Shown: positions 6,194 through 6,697 of the stretch, in pieces
Position numbering within the stretch: position 1 is the stretch's first letter
Layout: the number at the start of each line of letters is the position of its first letter
Assembly: GCA_947378695.1 (NCBI GenBank)
Contig: CANCKZ010000039.1
Coordinates: forward strand, 1 to 6,697
Source: Rickettsiales bacterium
Lineage (GTDB): Bacteria; Pseudomonadota; Alphaproteobacteria; Rickettsiales; Deianiraeaceae
Reading direction: 5' to 3'
DNA: 6,697 nt
Translations under genes and position numbers: made by a program
Notes under the pieces: generated by a model
The model's input: only the letters and a program-made list of their open reading frames with translations
The model's database searches: none
Told to the model about the DNA's origin: nothing

Positions 6194-6533
6194 TTGCTAC
6201 AAACATTCCAAAATCCAGTGCCGTTTCACCCCATTGAAATGTTTTGCGTTCGAATGGCTCGCCTGTAATTTGTGCCTCTTTTTCTTTTTTTGCATTATAT
6301 TTAGCGTTGTAGTATGTAACAACTCCAACATCGGCAAGAATATCAAGCCCCATACAAACAGGCGTTCCAAGGGCAAGTGCTGTTTTACAAGTTTAACCAA
6401 CGGCGATATCACTTACAAGCATCGCAGAATATTTTTTTGTATAATGTTGTTTCTTTTCCGGTGTCATTTTGCACGAAGACAAAAGTGTTAATGCAAGTAG
6501 TATTTTCAGTGGTGTTGTGATTTTTGCTCTCAT
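6174..6533 (-). pseudogene. Small lipoprotein gene interrupted by one in-frame TAA
   Basis: From the ATG at 6533 the frame reads 46 codons, hits TAA at 6393-6395, and continues open for 72 more codons to a TAG at 6174-6176. The N-terminus is a classic lipoprotein signal: basic MRAK, a hydrophobic core (LKILLALTLL), and lipobox LSSC with the lipidated Cys at residue 21. After the lipobox comes a Lys-rich stretch. The part beyond the TAA keeps coding character (ALALGTPV, DILADVGVVTYYN, a Lys-rich segment, then a hydrophobic end FGMFVAILLLIP). The TAA (GGT TAA ACT) is one substitution from several sense codons, so a recent nonsense mutation or a base error in the assembly is the simplest reading. 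Alternatively, a 46-aa lipopeptide alone is made. I do not recognise the family. The start lies 11 nt after the secA stop with no Shine-Dalgarno, so it probably shares the secA transcript. Confidence 0.7.
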
Positions 6534-6544
6534 TGTAATCAGGT

Positions 6545-6697
6545 TTATGGCTGGGATATCAATTCTTGAATAAGGTAGGTGTTATAGCTTGCAGTCATGC
6601 GTTCGAATGCTTCAAAAACCTCAATTTTGTATTCGCTAAGTGGGTCTTTTTGTGCGTAAGAGCGAAGGTGCATGTTGCTTTTAAGGCTGTCAACATT
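6545..6697 (-). CDS. secA: SecA preprotein translocase ATPase, C-terminal end (partial)
   Basis: Fifty codons plus TAA, open to the right-hand window edge. The reading VDSLKSNMHLRSYAQKDPLSEYKIEVFEAFERM aligns with the end of the SecA helical scaffold/wing region (E. coli: [25 protein letters not shown]). SecA is the cytosolic motor ATPase that drives unfolded preproteins through SecYEG; its nucleotide-binding domains lie outside the window. The protein stops about 25 residues after that block, at ELISQP. Most bacterial SecA proteins go on for a linker and a cysteine-rich zinc motif that binds SecB and lipids, so that tail is missing here. The stop is a plain TAA and I find no continuation of the tail in the next 11 nt before the lipoprotein ATG. 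Only the C-terminal ~5% is visible, but the motif is distinctive. Confidence 0.88.
   Translation of the reverse strand, partial: NVDSLKSNMHLRSYAQKDPLSEYKIEVFEAFERMTASYNTYLIQELISQP

Noticed and set aside
6393..6395. TAA reassigned to a sense codon
   Set aside because: TAA is the natural end of tadA, DUF2610, ispB, ribA and secA, and the other genes have no internal TAA.
6197..6412. A 71-codon minus-strand frame, and an 85-codon plus-strand frame at 6234-6491
   Set aside because: Both cover the interrupted lipoprotein gene in other frames or on the other strand; the lipoprotein frame has a signal peptide, lipobox and sensible composition, these do not.

Overview
The window looks like part of an AT-rich, reduced alphaproteobacterial genome, most likely of the order Rickettsiales or a close relative. 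The first ~125 bases are the 3' end of a 16S rRNA with an alphaproteobacterial helix-45 sequence. No tRNA-Ile, tRNA-Ala or 23S gene follows it. A 16S gene detached from 23S-5S is a known Rickettsiales trait. The protein genes agree: a YidC with lysine where E. coli has its groove arginine, a RibA with an extra N-terminal domain as in alphaproteobacteria, and a small DUF2610-like protein of a type I associate with Rickettsiales. Stop codons are TAA, TGA and TAG, so the standard code applies.

Layout. Bases 1-125: end of 16S rRNA (+). Bases 126-287: short non-coding spacer. Bases 288-2370: a tight minus-strand cluster read DUF2610 protein -> coaX -> alkD-like -> tadA, joined by a 2-nt gap and two 11-nt overlaps, with a possible promoter at 2392-2419. 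Bases 2427-5150: yidC -> ispB on the minus strand, 9 nt apart. Bases 5153-6169: ribA on the plus strand, its ATG only 2 nt from the divergent yidC ATG. Bases 6174-6533: a minus-strand lipoprotein gene interrupted by one in-frame TAA, its stop 4 nt from the ribA stop. Bases 6545-6697: the C-terminal end of secA (minus), which runs out of the window and lacks the usual zinc-binding tail.

The genes are mainly core functions: protein export and membrane insertion (secA, yidC), the isoprenoid side chain of ubiquinone (ispB), cofactor synthesis (coaX for CoA, ribA for riboflavin/FAD), tRNA wobble editing (tadA) and alkylated-base repair (alkD-like). There is no mobile element, CRISPR array or toxin module.

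The most striking signal concerns translation. The 16S tail keeps its helix-45 hairpin and the GGAUnAC bases, but the anti-Shine-Dalgarno core CCUCC is replaced by CAUAA. None of the eight visible start codons is preceded by a proper Shine-Dalgarno sequence, and three share the AT-rich start context AAATATGGA. Together with the 2-nt divergent starts and the end-overlapping cistrons, this points to an organism that has largely or fully abandoned SD-dependent initiation. Other unusual points are an in-frame 15-bp tandem repeat expansion inside ispB, the interrupted lipoprotein gene, and a SecA that ends early.
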